64,000 nucleotides of DNA from Negativicutes bacterium (GTDB taxonomy: Bacteria; Bacillota_C; Negativicutes; Sporomusales_B; JARLHX01), in NCBI GenBank assembly GCA_031292015.1, contig JARLHY010000098.1:1-64000 (forward strand). Direction: 5' to 3'. Below, piece by piece: positions 1-8,815 of this stretch (within the stretch, counting starts at the first letter, position 1; each line of letters starts with the position of its first letter). Position numbers and translations under genes: made by a program. A model generated the notes under the pieces. The model made no database searches. It was not told the origin of the DNA and saw only the letters and a program-made list of their open reading frames with translations.

Positions 1-2013
1 CGCAACACGGCGCCTACCGCCTCCATCCGGCTGTGGGTGCCCGGCTGCTCGACCGGCGAGGAAGCGTATTCGCTGGCCATCGCTTTGCTGGAATATCTGG
101 AGGAGAATCCTGTCAACAGACGGGTCCAGATATTCGCCACCGATATCAACGAAGCGGTTATCGACAAAGCGCGGGCCGGAATCTATCCCAGAACCATTGT
201 AGCCGATATATCCCCCGCACGGCTCAGCCGCTTTTTTGTCGAGGTGGATCATGGCTATCAGGTCAGCAAGACCATTCGCGACATATGCGTGTTCGCCAGA
301 CAGGACATCGGGCAGGATCCGCCCATTTCCAGAGTCGACCTCATCAGTTGCCGCAATGTGATGATCTATTTCGGGCCGGCGCTGCACAAGCGGGTCTTTC
401 CGATCTTCCATTATGCCTTATCGCCCGGCGGCTTTCTGATGTTGGGAGCGTCGGAATCCATCGGCGTATTTTCGGATTTGTTCAACCTGGTGGATAAAAA
501 ACACCGGGTCTATACGAAAAAATCGGTGGCGACCCCGGTGGTGTTTGACTTTTCCGCCGCCCAGCACGCGGCAGCGGCCCAAAGCCGCAGCGCGGACGAG
601 CCGGAAGGCCTTGGCGGCGGTTCGTGGCTTGATGTGCAGAAAGAGGCCGACCGGATCGTGCTCGGCCGGTATGCCCCGGCTGGCGTTATCATCAACAGCA
701 GGCTGGATATCATCCAGTTCCGGGGTCGTACCGGCGTCTACCTTGAACCGGCGGCAGGAACGCCCAGCGTAAACTTGCTGAAGATGGCCCGGGACGGCCT
801 TTTCGCCGGGCTGAGGGCTGCCGTTCACCAGGCTAGAAAAGACAATCTCCTGGTGAAGAAAGAAGGACTGCAGGTTCTCAGAAACGGGCACTCGTTCCAG
901 GTCAATGTCGAGGTTATCCCGATCAATGGGTCGTTTCCCAAGGGTGAATACTTCCTGATCGTGTTCCGCGATGCCGATACACGCCCGGTACCTGACAGCG
1001 CTGCGCCGCGGACGGATTGCTATGAAGCTGCCGCTGCCGACGAAATCCTGCGCCTGAAGCAGGAGGTTGCCGCCACCAAGGAATATCTGCAGTCGATCAT
1101 CGATCAGCACGAAGCAGCCAACGAAGACCTCAGGTATGCGAACGAAGAGGTGCAGTCAAGCAACGAAGAGCTGCAGAGTATGAACGAGGAGATGGAGTCA
1201 GCCAAAGAGGAACTTCAGTCGACCAACGAAGAGCTGATGACCCTGAACGAGGAACTGGCCACCCGCAACATGGAACTCAACCATGTCAACAACGATATGA
1301 TCAATCTGCTCCGCAGCATCAGCCTTCCTGTCCTCATCCTGAGCAGCGATCTGCGGATCAGGCGGTTCAACTCGGTGGCCGAAAAGGTGTTCAACCTGAT
1401 CGGCGCTGACGTCGGCCGGCCGATCAGCAACATCAAGCCGAACGTCAATATCCCCGATCTGGAGCAGGCCAGCCTTCAGGTCATCGAAACCCTGAACAGC
1501 ACGGAGCAGGAAGTCCAGGACCGGTGGGGGCACTGGTATTCAATGCAGATCCGCCCGTATCGCACTTCGGAGAACAGGATCGATGGCGTGATCATTACCT
1601 TCGCCGACATCGACGTCATCAAAAACAGCCTCAAGGCAGCCCAGGAGGCCCGCAATTACGCCGAAGCCATCGTGGAAACCGTGCGGCACCCGATGCTGGT
1701 TCTCGACGCCGACCTGCACCTGAAAACAGCCAACAAGGCTTTTTATCAGACCTTCCGGATGACAACCGGGGAAGCGGCAGGCCAATCCATTTTCCGAATA
1801 AAATCCGGCCAGTGGGACTTGCCGGAGCTGCGCATCCTGCTGACCGATCTTCTGGAACATGACGCTGCCTTCGAAGATTTCGCCGTCAGCGCCCATTTCC
1901 CTGATGTCGGCAAGCTAACGATGCTGATTAATGCCCGTCGGCTCGAAAACTTGTCCGACAAGACGAAACTGCTTCTTTTGGCTTTTGAAACGGTTGCGTC
2001 GCCGACCCAATAG
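1..2013 (+). CDS. CheR-type methyltransferase fused to coiled coil and PAS domains (5' truncated)
   Basis: The reading frame is open from base 1, so the start lies upstream of the window. The visible part begins in the SAM-binding region of a CheR methyltransferase (VPGCSTGEEAYSLAI), continues through SCRNVMIYF and ends the CheR domain near GGFLMLGASESIG. CheR transfers methyl groups from SAM to glutamates of chemoreceptors. After it come a linker, a long heptad-rich coiled coil (bases about 1040-1300, repeated NEELQS/NEEL units) and two PAS-like sensor segments (about 1310-1630 and 1650-1990). This matches the CheB-CheR-PAS hybrid proteins found beside sensor kinases; whether CheB precedes it cannot be seen. 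Two PAS histidine kinases follow on the same strand, suggesting one signalling cluster. Confidence 0.9.
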   Translation, partial: RNTAPTASIRLWVPGCSTGEEAYSLAIALLEYLEENPVNRRVQIFATDINEAVIDKARAGIYPRTIVADISPARLSRFFVEVDHGYQVSKTIRDICVFARQDIGQDPPISRVDLISCRNVMIYFGPALHKRVFPIFHYALSPGGFLMLGASESIGVFSDLFNLVDKKHRVYTKKSVATPVVFDFSAAQHAAAAQSRSADEPEGLGGGSWLDVQKEADRIVLGRYAPAGVIINSRLDIIQFRGRTGVYLEPAAGTPSVNLLKMARDGLFAGLRAAVHQARKDNLLVKKEGLQVLRNGHSFQVNVEVIPINGSFPKGEYFLIVFRDADTRPVPDSAAPRTDCYEAAAADEILRLKQEVAATKEYLQSIIDQHEAANEDLRYANEEVQSSNEELQSMNEEMESAKEELQSTNEELMTLNEELATRNMELNHVNNDMINLLRSISLPVLILSSDLRIRRFNSVAEKVFNLIGADVGRPISNIKPNVNIPDLEQASLQVIETLNSTEQEVQDRWGHWYSMQIRPYRTSENRIDGVIITFADIDVIKNSLKAAQEARNYAEAIVETVRHPMLVLDADLHLKTANKAFYQTFRMTTGEAAGQSIFRIKSGQWDLPELRILLTDLLEHDAAFEDFAVSAHFPDVGKLTMLINARRLENLSDKTKLLLLAFETVASPTQ

Positions 2014-2101
2014 CAAAATAGCGGAGAGATCTTGGCCCGACAACGGCGGACTTTCGACGAAATAGCCGTACTGACGGATCACTACGGCAGGGGGTGAACG
2101 T

Positions 2102-3481
2102 ATGGCCCGACCCCGGACCGGCGGGAACCGCGAAAAGACTGATGCCGCCAAGCAATTCCAACCAAGGGACAATGCCGCCACGGAAGAACTTGAACTGCTG
2201 AAAGACGAAGTTGAGGCTCAGGCCTGGGATCTGGAAATCCAGTGCCGGACGCTGCAGGAGAATGTCGCGGAGCTGGAGGAATCCCGCAACCGTTATGCCG
2301 ATCTCTATGATTTCGCCCCTGTGGGCTATGTGACTTTTGATGAGAAGGGCTCGATCATTGATATCAACCTCGCCGGCGCAGAGCTGCTGGGTATGGAGCG
2401 GTCACGCCTGAGTGGCATGCCGCTGGCGGTTTTTATTCATCCGGACAGTCTGAGTCTTTTTTTCAGTCATCTGCGCTCCTGCAAACAAAGCGGCGCAAAA
2501 GTGATCACTGAACTGAGGCTCTCATCAAAAAAAGCGAAGATAGACTATGTGCAGCTTGTTACCATGCCGGTGCCTGGCGCCGGCGGGGTCGGATCACACT
2601 ACCGGACGGCCATCGCCGATATTACCGGCCTGAAGAGCGCGGAGGCGGAGATCGCCGATCTGCAGACGACCCAGACAGCGCTGCTGGCCAGCGAGGAGCG
2701 ACTGGAGCATTACGCCCTCGAGCTGGCAGCGACCAATAATGAACTGAAAGCGTTCGCCCAAATCATCGCCCATGATTTTCGAACCCCCCTGGCCAATATG
2801 AAAGGTTTCGCCCAGGAGCTTGGCCGTTCCCTGGATGATTTGAACCAGATCATGGGTCAGGCGGTTTCGCAGCTTCCGGCAGACAGCCGGAACACAGCCG
2901 AAGAGCTGATGGAGCGGGCCATTCCGGAAGCGCTGGGGTTTATCGATTCCTCGGTCGACAGGCTGGCCCGGATGGTGGATGCCCTGCGTAAGCTTGCCCG
3001 CCTGGGCCGGCGCGAGTGGACGTATGAAACTGTCGACGCCGGCGAACTTGTTGCGGCGGTGTCCCGTTCTTTCCGCCATCAGATCGAGCAGCAGGGTATT
3101 CGGTTCAAAATCGGGCCGTTGCCTAAGCTGGAAACCGACCAGCAGGCGCTGGAACAGATTTTCGCCAATCTGCTGGACAACGCCATAAAGTTTCTCGACC
3201 CGGACCGTCCGGGGGAGATATCGGTATCCTGCACCGCTGGAGGCGGCGAATATCTTTTTTGTCTGGAAGATAACGGCCGCGGCATCGCCGCAGCCGAGCT
3301 TGCGTCGATTTTCGAGATTTTTCAGCGGGCCGGCAAGCAGGATATACCCGGAGAGGGCATGGGCCTGGCCTATGTGCGGACTCTTGTCAGGCAACTGCAC
3401 GGGAAAGTATGGTGCCAATCCCGGCTTGGTGCCGGAACGACAATGTATTTTACGGTCCATGACGGACCGGTCGAAGGCTGA
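2102..3481 (+). CDS. PAS-domain sensor histidine kinase
   Basis: 459 residues with no membrane segment, so probably cytoplasmic. An N-terminal coiled coil (about 25-65) leads into a PAS domain (about 65-175), a second coiled coil, a HisKA domain with phospho-acceptor His224 (IIAHDFRTPLANM), and an ATPase domain with N box (LLDNAIKF), G1 (EDNGRGI) and G2 (GEGMGLAY). It should autophosphorylate on histidine in response to a PAS-sensed signal; no partner response regulator is in the window. The start is preceded by GGGGGTGAACGT. The first 130 residues closely resemble those of the next kinase (both contain ESRNRYADLYDFAPVGYVTF), pointing to tandem duplication of the sensor half. Confidence 0.93.
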   Translation: MARPRTGGNREKTDAAKQFQPRDNAATEELELLKDEVEAQAWDLEIQCRTLQENVAELEESRNRYADLYDFAPVGYVTFDEKGSIIDINLAGAELLGMERSRLSGMPLAVFIHPDSLSLFFSHLRSCKQSGAKVITELRLSSKKAKIDYVQLVTMPVPGAGGVGSHYRTAIADITGLKSAEAEIADLQTTQTALLASEERLEHYALELAATNNELKAFAQIIAHDFRTPLANMKGFAQELGRSLDDLNQIMGQAVSQLPADSRNTAEELMERAIPEALGFIDSSVDRLARMVDALRKLARLGRREWTYETVDAGELVAAVSRSFRHQIEQQGIRFKIGPLPKLETDQQALEQIFANLLDNAIKFLDPDRPGEISVSCTAGGGEYLFCLEDNGRGIAAAELASIFEIFQRAGKQDIPGEGMGLAYVRTLVRQLHGKVWCQSRLGAGTTMYFTVHDGPVEG

Positions 3482-3526
3482 ACATTGATGACTGTGGCTT
3501 GCGCCCGGCAACCAGGAGGAGACCTC

Positions 3527-4705
3527 GTGACCCGATCGGATACGAAAAGAAAGCGCAAAATTGCTGGCGAATCAGAAGAAATAGAGCGACTGAAAGACGA
3601 GATCCAGGCGCAGGAGTGGGACCTGGAGCTTCAGTGCCGGGTGATGAAGGAAACTCTCGGGGAGCTGGAGGAATCCCGCAACCGCTATGCCGATCTTTAT
3701 GATTTCGCGCCTGTGGGTTATGTGACTTTCGACGAAAAAGGCCGTATCAGCGAAATCAACCTCGCCGGCGCGGCGCTCCTGGGCCTGGAGCGAACACGGC
3801 TGATCGGTATGCCGATGGCTGTTTTTATTGAAAAAAGTAGCTGCAAACTTTTTTTCGATCATCTAAGATCATGCCGTCTGACCGGTAACAGGGTTACAAC
3901 CGAATTAGATATTGCACTCCCAAACGCCGCCGCGATCTGTGTCCAGATCATCAGTATGCCCATGGCGGGCGACGACGGTTGCGGGGCAAAATACAGGTCG
4001 ATTATCGCCGACATTACTGAGCGCAAACGCATGGAAAAAGAAATGTTCCGCATGGAAAAGTTACATCTGATCGGGGAAATGGCCGCCGGGATCGCCCATG
4101 AAATCAGGAATCCGATGACGACGGTGAGGGGATTCCTGCAGTCCTTTGCAAGGAGAACGGATTTTGCCCGGTTTGAGGTACAGCTTAATCTGATGATTAC
4201 CGAACTGGACAGGGCCAACTCCATCATCACGGAATATCTGTCCCTGGCCGGGAACAAACCGCTCAACCGGTCGCAGCACAGCCTGAATGGGATCATCGGA
4301 AGCCTGCTGCCGTTGATGGAGTCTGACGCTCTGCTCCAGAAGAAGTGGATTGTTGCCGAACTGTCGGCTGATATTCCCGCTTTGCTTCTTGACGCCCCAG
4401 AAATACGGCAACTGATCCTCAATTTCGTCAGGAACGGACTGGAGGCCATGTCGTCGGGCGGACAAGTGACTGTCGGCACGTCTGCCGACGGCGACCACGT
4501 GGTTTTGTTCGTTCAGGACCAGGGGACGGGTATTCCGCAGGAAGTGGCGCAGAAATTAGGCACGCCGTTTCTGACGACAAAAGAAAATGGCACCGGATTG
4601 GGGTTGGCGATATGCTACAACATCGCCCACCGGCATAATGCCCAAATAGAGGTGAAGACCGGGGCCTCCGGCACTGTTTTTTTGGTGAAATTTCCTCGAC
4701 CATAG
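3527..4705 (+). CDS. PAS-domain sensor histidine kinase (KinA/NtrB-like)
   Basis: 392 residues from the GTG at 3527, chosen because AGGAGG lies seven bases before it (3514-3519); an in-frame TTG at 3485 and ATG at 3488 lack such a site. It has an N-terminal coiled coil, a PAS domain nearly matching that of the preceding kinase, a HisKA domain with His191 (AGIAHEIRNPMTTVRGF) and an ATPase domain (LILNFVRNGLEAM, DQGTGIP, GTGLGLAI). The kinase core is of the type seen in sporulation kinases and NtrB, and differs from the core of the upstream paralogue. Thus the sensor part is duplicated but the catalytic part is not. Its output regulator is not in the window. A hairpin terminator follows at 4797. 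Confidence 0.92.
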   Translation: MTRSDTKRKRKIAGESEEIERLKDEIQAQEWDLELQCRVMKETLGELEESRNRYADLYDFAPVGYVTFDEKGRISEINLAGAALLGLERTRLIGMPMAVFIEKSSCKLFFDHLRSCRLTGNRVTTELDIALPNAAAICVQIISMPMAGDDGCGAKYRSIIADITERKRMEKEMFRMEKLHLIGEMAAGIAHEIRNPMTTVRGFLQSFARRTDFARFEVQLNLMITELDRANSIITEYLSLAGNKPLNRSQHSLNGIIGSLLPLMESDALLQKKWIVAELSADIPALLLDAPEIRQLILNFVRNGLEAMSSGGQVTVGTSADGDHVVLFVQDQGTGIPQEVAQKLGTPFLTTKENGTGLGLAICYNIAHRHNAQIEVKTGASGTVFLVKFPRP

Positions 4706-4796
4706 TATGTCTGTAGAGGCAAGCGTGTATAGGAAACATTGCAACTGCGGCCGACAGTCCAGCTGCCTGGTGTCAAGTCATTTAGCATTCTTTATG

Positions 4797-4826
4797 AAAA
4801 GCAACCGGAGAATTCCGGTTGCTTTT
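4797..4826. terminator. bidirectional rho-independent terminator
   Basis: AAAA then an 8-bp perfect stem GCAACCGG/CCGGTTGC (4801-4808 with 4815-4822) then TTTT. The flanking A and T runs let it stop both the kinase transcript from the left and the minus-strand gene from the right, which converge here. Confidence 0.85.
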
Positions 4827-4843
4827 GCGTGACCATAACTGTT

Positions 4844-5158
4844 TCAGTGTTCCTGGTCGCTGAAGTTGTCTTTGCATTTCTGCCACAGCCAGTAGTAGCG
4901 GCTGAGGGCTTCGTCCAGCTGCCGTTCGGCCTTCAGCACTTCCGGGTCAAGCCGGCTTTTGGTTTTGAGTTCCTGCAACTGGCGCCGCAGGGTTTCGGTC
5001 TGATGACGGAGGTCTTCCAGTTCGGCCACGCCCTGCGTGTCGACAGCAACACCGGAACTCAGCGCTGCGGTGCAAATCCCGTCCTGTTCCTTGGTAAGCC
5101 GCCACAAGGTCGTCAGCACTTCCTGGGTGCGGGCCTTGATTTCTTCAATATCCGGCAT
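4844..5158 (-). CDS. small coiled-coil protein of unknown function
   Basis: 104 residues from the ATG at 5158, which has GGGGAGGG just upstream (AAGGGGAGGGTTATTT). A longer open frame reaches 5449 but its extra residues are low-complexity and overlap the LysE gene, so I reject that start. The protein begins MPDIEEIKARTQEV and is mostly charged heptads (LEDLRHQTETLRRQLQEL), predicting a helical coiled coil with no signal peptide or membrane segment. I do not recognise a family. It converges with the kinase gene and shares the terminator at 4797. Confidence 0.7.
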   Translation of the reverse strand: MPDIEEIKARTQEVLTTLWRLTKEQDGICTAALSSGVAVDTQGVAELEDLRHQTETLRRQLQELKTKSRLDPEVLKAERQLDEALSRYYWLWQKCKDNFSDQEH

Positions 5159-5268
5159 AAATAACCCTCCCCTTGGAAGATAGCATGCCCCGGCCGCAAA
5201 AAAAAATAACTCCAGGCCGTTCCAACCGTCGGTCTGCGGGGTTCTGAATGTACTCAACAGCTGGAGCG

Positions 5269-5874
5269 TCACAGGGTCAAAAAGCAGGCGGCGGCAAAAC
5301 CTAAGATCACCAGACCGGACAGACGGTTGACAATTTTCAGCCGCCGGTGGTCCAATCTGGATCGAAAAGCGCCGGCGGCGGCGCTGAGGGTCAGCCACCA
5401 GCCGGCCGAGCCGATGAAGACACCGAGCACCAGGAAACCGGCTGTCCACTGGCTGCCGGCGCCGACTCCCAGTCCGGCGAAGACCGCCGCGAAAGACAAA
5501 ATGGTCATTGGGTTGGTCAGGGTGAGAAAGAAAGCCGAGGTGTACGCCGCCAGCATACTCCCGCCCCGGAGGTCAGCTGCCCGGGCTGCCGGTTCGGCCG
5601 AGAAAGTGCGCCAGCCGAGATAGGCGAGGAAGCTGCCGCCGATCAGGCGCAGGGCGAACTGATGATCCAGCAGGGCGCCGGCCACGGCAGTGACGCCAAA
5701 GGCGGCTACCAGGCCATAAATAGCGTCGGCGGTGGCGGTCCCGAGGCCGGAGACAAATCCGGTCAGCATTCCGGAAGCCAGAGTGCGGCGGATGCAGAGC
5801 ACCCCGATGGGACCCACCGGGGCGGCGATGGAGAACCCCAGCAGCAGCCCCTTCAGAAAAAACAGCGTTTCCAT
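5269..5874 (-). CDS. LysE/RhtB-family amino acid exporter
   Basis: 201 residues from the ATG at 5874, the normal size for the family. The N terminus METLFFLKGLLLGFSIAAPVG is the typical LysE opening with the conserved PVGPIG turn, and about six hydrophobic segments follow, including LTNPMTILSF. Members export amino acids or related metabolites across the membrane by proton exchange; the substrate cannot be told from sequence. The start lies five bases after the stop of an Lrp-family regulator, so the two form one operon, and Lrp-type regulators very often control adjacent LysE exporters in response to the exported amino acid. Longer in-frame starts up to 6060 run inside the regulator gene and are rejected. 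Confidence 0.92.
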   Translation of the reverse strand: METLFFLKGLLLGFSIAAPVGPIGVLCIRRTLASGMLTGFVSGLGTATADAIYGLVAAFGVTAVAGALLDHQFALRLIGGSFLAYLGWRTFSAEPAARAADLRGGSMLAAYTSAFFLTLTNPMTILSFAAVFAGLGVGAGSQWTAGFLVLGVFIGSAGWWLTLSAAAGAFRSRLDHRRLKIVNRLSGLVILGFAAACFLTL

Positions 5875-5879
5875 GGCCG

Positions 5880-6338
5880 CTAGACCTGCTGGAGCGGAAC
5901 CACAGGGGTCTCTTTGGCGGTGGACAGCACCACCGTGGTTCTTGTCCGGCTGACGCCGGGCACTGCTTTCAGCTCTTCGCTGATCAGCCATTCCAGCTGG
6001 CGGGGTCCGCTGCAGCGCACCTTGAGCAGGTAGTCGTCGTCGCCGGCGACATGGTGGCACTCCTGGATCAAAGGGGACTTTTGGACTTTGGCCAGAAAAG
6101 CGCCGCGGTGCTCGGGCTTTTCCAGGCTGACGGCGACGAAGGCCGCCAGCCCGTAGCCCAGAGCATCCGGGTCGACCAAGGCATGATAACCTTTGATGAT
6201 TCCCTGTTTTTCCAGCCGATGGACCCGGTCGGCCGCAGCCGGCGCCGACAGCTCCAGCTCCAGGCCCAGCTCCGACCAGGTGGTGCGGGCCTGGGCCATT
6301 AATTTCTTGGTTGCCTTTAAATCGATCGAATCAAGCAT
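5880..6338 (-). CDS. Lrp/AsnC-family transcriptional regulator
   Basis: 152 residues from the ATG at 6338. AAAGGA lies nine bases before it; the in-frame ATG at 6347 abuts that site and a start at 6398 has none. Residues about 5-60 form the Lrp winged helix-turn-helix (LELSAPAAADRVHRLEKQGIIKGY), and the rest is the RAM/Lrp ligand-binding domain (VAGDDDYLLKVRC). Family members bind DNA as dimers or octamers and sense amino acids. The adjoining LysE exporter gene is the obvious target. The upstream region 6339-6400 is AT-rich, as a promoter or operator would be. Confidence 0.92.
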   Translation of the reverse strand: MLDSIDLKATKKLMAQARTTWSELGLELELSAPAAADRVHRLEKQGIIKGYHALVDPDALGYGLAAFVAVSLEKPEHRGAFLAKVQKSPLIQECHHVAGDDDYLLKVRCSGPRQLEWLISEELKAVPGVSRTRTTVVLSTAKETPVVPLQQV

Positions 6339-6400
6339 CTGATACATTCCTTTACAATGTTTTATAGTAATTATAAATTGCAATAATAAGTTTGGCAAGC

Positions 6401-6428
6401 AAAAAAGCAGCCCGCGGATAAAGGCTGC
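6401..6428 (-). terminator. rho-independent terminator of the DUF2889-like gene
   Basis: Six-bp stem GCAGCC/GGCTGC (6407-6412 with 6423-6428). Read on the minus strand it is followed by six Ts (6406-6401). It lies directly after the minus-strand gene that ends at 6446. Confidence 0.75.
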
Positions 6429-6445
6429 CTGGAGGTCTGGTCTTG

Positions 6446-7270
6446 CTATTGGCCGTCCTGGGACTGACGGAGGGTTTTGGCGGTATGATAGACAAGGTCC
6501 ACAAGATGGTTGCAGCCCAGCGCTCCGCCGACCGACTCTGCAGCCGCTTTGCCGTTGATGTCGTCGACGGCTTGGCCACGGAGCGCCGCCAGACGGGCCA
6601 GAGTTTCGCGGCAGACGGTGTGCGGCACCCGCACAAGTTCGGCGCTGCAGCCGGTGATAACACCTGCGGCGCTGGTCATGAACAGGGAAAGTTCGTGATA
6701 GGAGTCGATGAAACTGGCACTGGCCGACAACGTTCCGTCAGCCATAGCGTGGACGGACGCTGTTTTGCAGCGGGTGAACAGACAGTCACCTGCCGCCTTG
6801 CGGTCGGCGACAAATTCGAACCAGGACTGGGCGATTCCTTCGTCGCTGCTGTAACGCCGGCAGGAGTTGCGGTAGTTGTCCCGCCAGAAATCATCATAGG
6901 CGGCGGCCGAGGGGAAGCCCCGTTCACCAAACAGATGGGTCTCGGCCTGAATGACGCCCTTGACGCAGTCAGCCAGCAGCTCCCGCGGCAGTTCGCCGTT
7001 CTCCCGGCCGACAGCCCGCAGAGCAGGACCGATGCTGAAATAAGCTTCCTGGCCAACCAATGGGGATGCCGCGCTACTTCCGTTCAGCTTTCTGCCGGGA
7101 GAGCGGTAGATATCCCAGGCGGCCTCACTGATGATAAAACTGTCGGTGGCCAGAATCATCCTGGCGGCGGCTTCGTAAGCGGAACTCAGCAGTATGGTCT
7201 GGGCGATGATCCGGCCGGGACCAATCCTGTTCACGGTGGTAACAATATTGCTGTGATAGATTTGACTCAT
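6446..7270 (-). CDS. DUF2889-like protein of unknown function
   Basis: 274 residues, no signal peptide or membrane segment. The C-terminal half has the pattern I associate with DUF2889: FIDSYHELSLFMT, then LVRVPHTVC, then GGALGCNHLVDL. The conserved His and Cys residues (PHTVC, GCNHL) could bind a metal, but that is inference. The N-terminal half (HSNIVTTVNRIGP, SFIISEAAWDIYRSPG) looks like a divergent copy of similar folds. No function is known to me for the family, which often appears near catabolic genes in anaerobes. It stands alone with its own terminator at 6401 and is not in an obvious operon. Confidence 0.72.
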   Translation of the reverse strand: MSQIYHSNIVTTVNRIGPGRIIAQTILLSSAYEAAARMILATDSFIISEAAWDIYRSPGRKLNGSSAASPLVGQEAYFSIGPALRAVGRENGELPRELLADCVKGVIQAETHLFGERGFPSAAAYDDFWRDNYRNSCRRYSSDEGIAQSWFEFVADRKAAGDCLFTRCKTASVHAMADGTLSASASFIDSYHELSLFMTSAAGVITGCSAELVRVPHTVCRETLARLAALRGQAVDDINGKAAAESVGGALGCNHLVDLVYHTAKTLRQSQDGQ

Positions 7271-7373
7271 TCGGCGCCTCTTTTAAAAAAGGATTTCTTA
7301 CTACAGGCCTGACCATATTATACCGCAGCAGCCGGCCGCCGGACAACCCCAGGCCCGGGAAGGAGAAACCCGG

Positions 7374-7721
7374 TTAACGGTGCGGTTGCGTGACCCGGTC
7401 GCCTTTGCTGGTGGGCACGGAGACAACGATAAATTCAGTAGCTCCGGCTGAAGCATTCATCATTTGATGCGGGACTTGGGGCGCAATCTCGATTCCTTCG
7501 TGCTCGTCCAGCAAAAAGACTTCACCGTCCACTTCCAGAGTGGCTTGCCTGGCGAGTACGAAGAAAAATTGCCTGGCCTTTTGATGAAAGTGTCTGACTT
7601 CGGCTGTATCAGGCGGCATCTTTTCGTGAATGACGCTCATGCCGGCTGTTTTGACCAGATGCCAGCCGTCGCATATTTTTCCCCACACATAGTGTTCGGC
7701 GCTGTTCTTGCTGATTTTCAC
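7374..7721 (-). CDS. cupin-domain protein
   Basis: 115 residues starting at a GTG (7721) with GGGGGC upstream. It is a single small cupin barrel: the first motif is RHFHQKARQFFFVLA with metal-type histidines and the second is the PQVPHQMMNAS segment. Small cupins of this size bind a metal and a small ligand or act as sugar or acid isomerases and sensors; nothing in the neighbourhood fixes the role. It appears to be transcribed alone, toward the DUF2889-like gene. Confidence 0.85.
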   Translation of the reverse strand: MKISKNSAEHYVWGKICDGWHLVKTAGMSVIHEKMPPDTAEVRHFHQKARQFFFVLARQATLEVDGEVFLLDEHEGIEIAPQVPHQMMNASAGATEFIVVSVPTSKGDRVTQPHR

Positions 7722-8044
7722 CGGTATTGCCCCCGCTTTCTTCGCCTATTAGCATACCGCCATCACTTTGCGGCTTCCTATTCTTATTTTATTATAAAAA
7801 AGCCCCCTGAAGCGATAATCGCGCCGTGATTATCGCCCAAAAGCAGTATAGCCCGGCTTGGCGCCGCTGGATAAACCGGTCTGGCTAGGCGGTGGCAATG
7901 ATGGTAAAATGATACGGAAAGACGGACCGCGTTTAAACGACATCAGGGTGGCAGCTTGGTTGCCTTTTATGCTGATTCAGGCGATAATAGTAATAAATTT
8001 GAAAAATCCCGGTTATTGCTGACCGGCAAAAGGGGACGATGGAT
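7722..8044. other. intergenic region with a 9-bp hairpin
   Basis: Divergent gap between the cupin gene (minus) and pyrK (plus), so promoters for both should lie here. It holds a perfect inverted repeat GCGATAATC/GATTATCGC (7812-7820 with 7828-7836, loop of seven) with no T run, which fits an operator or leader hairpin better than a terminator. I saw no open frame and no riboswitch I can name. Confidence 0.5.
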
Positions 8045-8815
8045 ATGACAAAACACTGCCTGATGGCAGAAACGATCGAGAACCGGGCCATCACCGGCGA
8101 GGTGTTCCAACTGGTGCTGCAGGCGCCGGCCATCGCCGCCGCGGCGCAGCCCGGCCAGTTTGTCATGCTGCGGCTGAGTGAGTTCAGTGATCCGCTGCTG
8201 CGGCGGCCCTTCAGCCTCGCCGGAGCCGATCCCCAAGCCGGAACGGTGTCAATCCTTTATCGCATCGTTGGCCGGGGCACCGGCCACCTGGCCGGAATCA
8301 AGCCGGGAACAGGGCTTGATGTGGTGGGACCCTTGGGGAAGGGCTTCGACCTGTCCGGGCAGCGCCTGCTGCTGGTGGGCGGCGGAATGGGGCTGGCGCC
8401 GCTGCTCTTCGCGGCCCAGGCGCTGTGTCCCCGACCGCTGGAAGTACTGGCAGGGGGACGGACCGGGGCCGAGTTGTTCTGGACCGAGCTGTTTCGGGGC
8501 AGCTGCGACAAGGTCAGCGTGACCACCGACGACGGGTCGCTGGGAACGCGCGGCACTTGTGTCGACCTGTTGCCTGACCTGCTGGCAACAGGCCGGTTTG
8601 ACGGCGTTCTGACCTGCGGACCGCGGCCGATGCTGCGGCGGGTAGCGGAGTGCGCCGGTGCCTTTAAGGTGCCCTGCCAGGTTTCGCTGGAGGAGTTCAT
8701 GGCCTGCGGCGTTGGTGCCTGCCTGTCCTGCACCTGCGACGGCAAGAGCGGTGACCCTCTCCAGGTCTGCAAGGACGGTCCGGTGTTCCGGGCGGAAGAG
8801 GTGAACCTGGCATGA
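8045..8815 (+). CDS. pyrK: dihydroorotate dehydrogenase electron transfer subunit
   Basis: 256 residues from the ATG at 8045, which has GGGGA eight bases before it; the ATG at 8039 is too close to the site. The protein is an FNR-type FAD/NAD module with FAD-binding RRPFSLAG, nucleotide-binding LLVGGGMGLAP and the C-terminal [2Fe-2S] ligands (CGVGACLSCTC from Cys221, then QVCKDG). PyrK passes electrons from dihydroorotate, through FAD and the iron-sulfur cluster, to NAD. The stop overlaps the start of pyrD by four bases (ATGA), so the two are translationally coupled and form the PyrD2-PyrK2 complex. No other pyr gene is in the window. Confidence 0.95.
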   Translation: MTKHCLMAETIENRAITGEVFQLVLQAPAIAAAAQPGQFVMLRLSEFSDPLLRRPFSLAGADPQAGTVSILYRIVGRGTGHLAGIKPGTGLDVVGPLGKGFDLSGQRLLLVGGGMGLAPLLFAAQALCPRPLEVLAGGRTGAELFWTELFRGSCDKVSVTTDDGSLGTRGTCVDLLPDLLATGRFDGVLTCGPRPMLRRVAECAGAFKVPCQVSLEEFMACGVGACLSCTCDGKSGDPLQVCKDGPVFRAEEVNLA

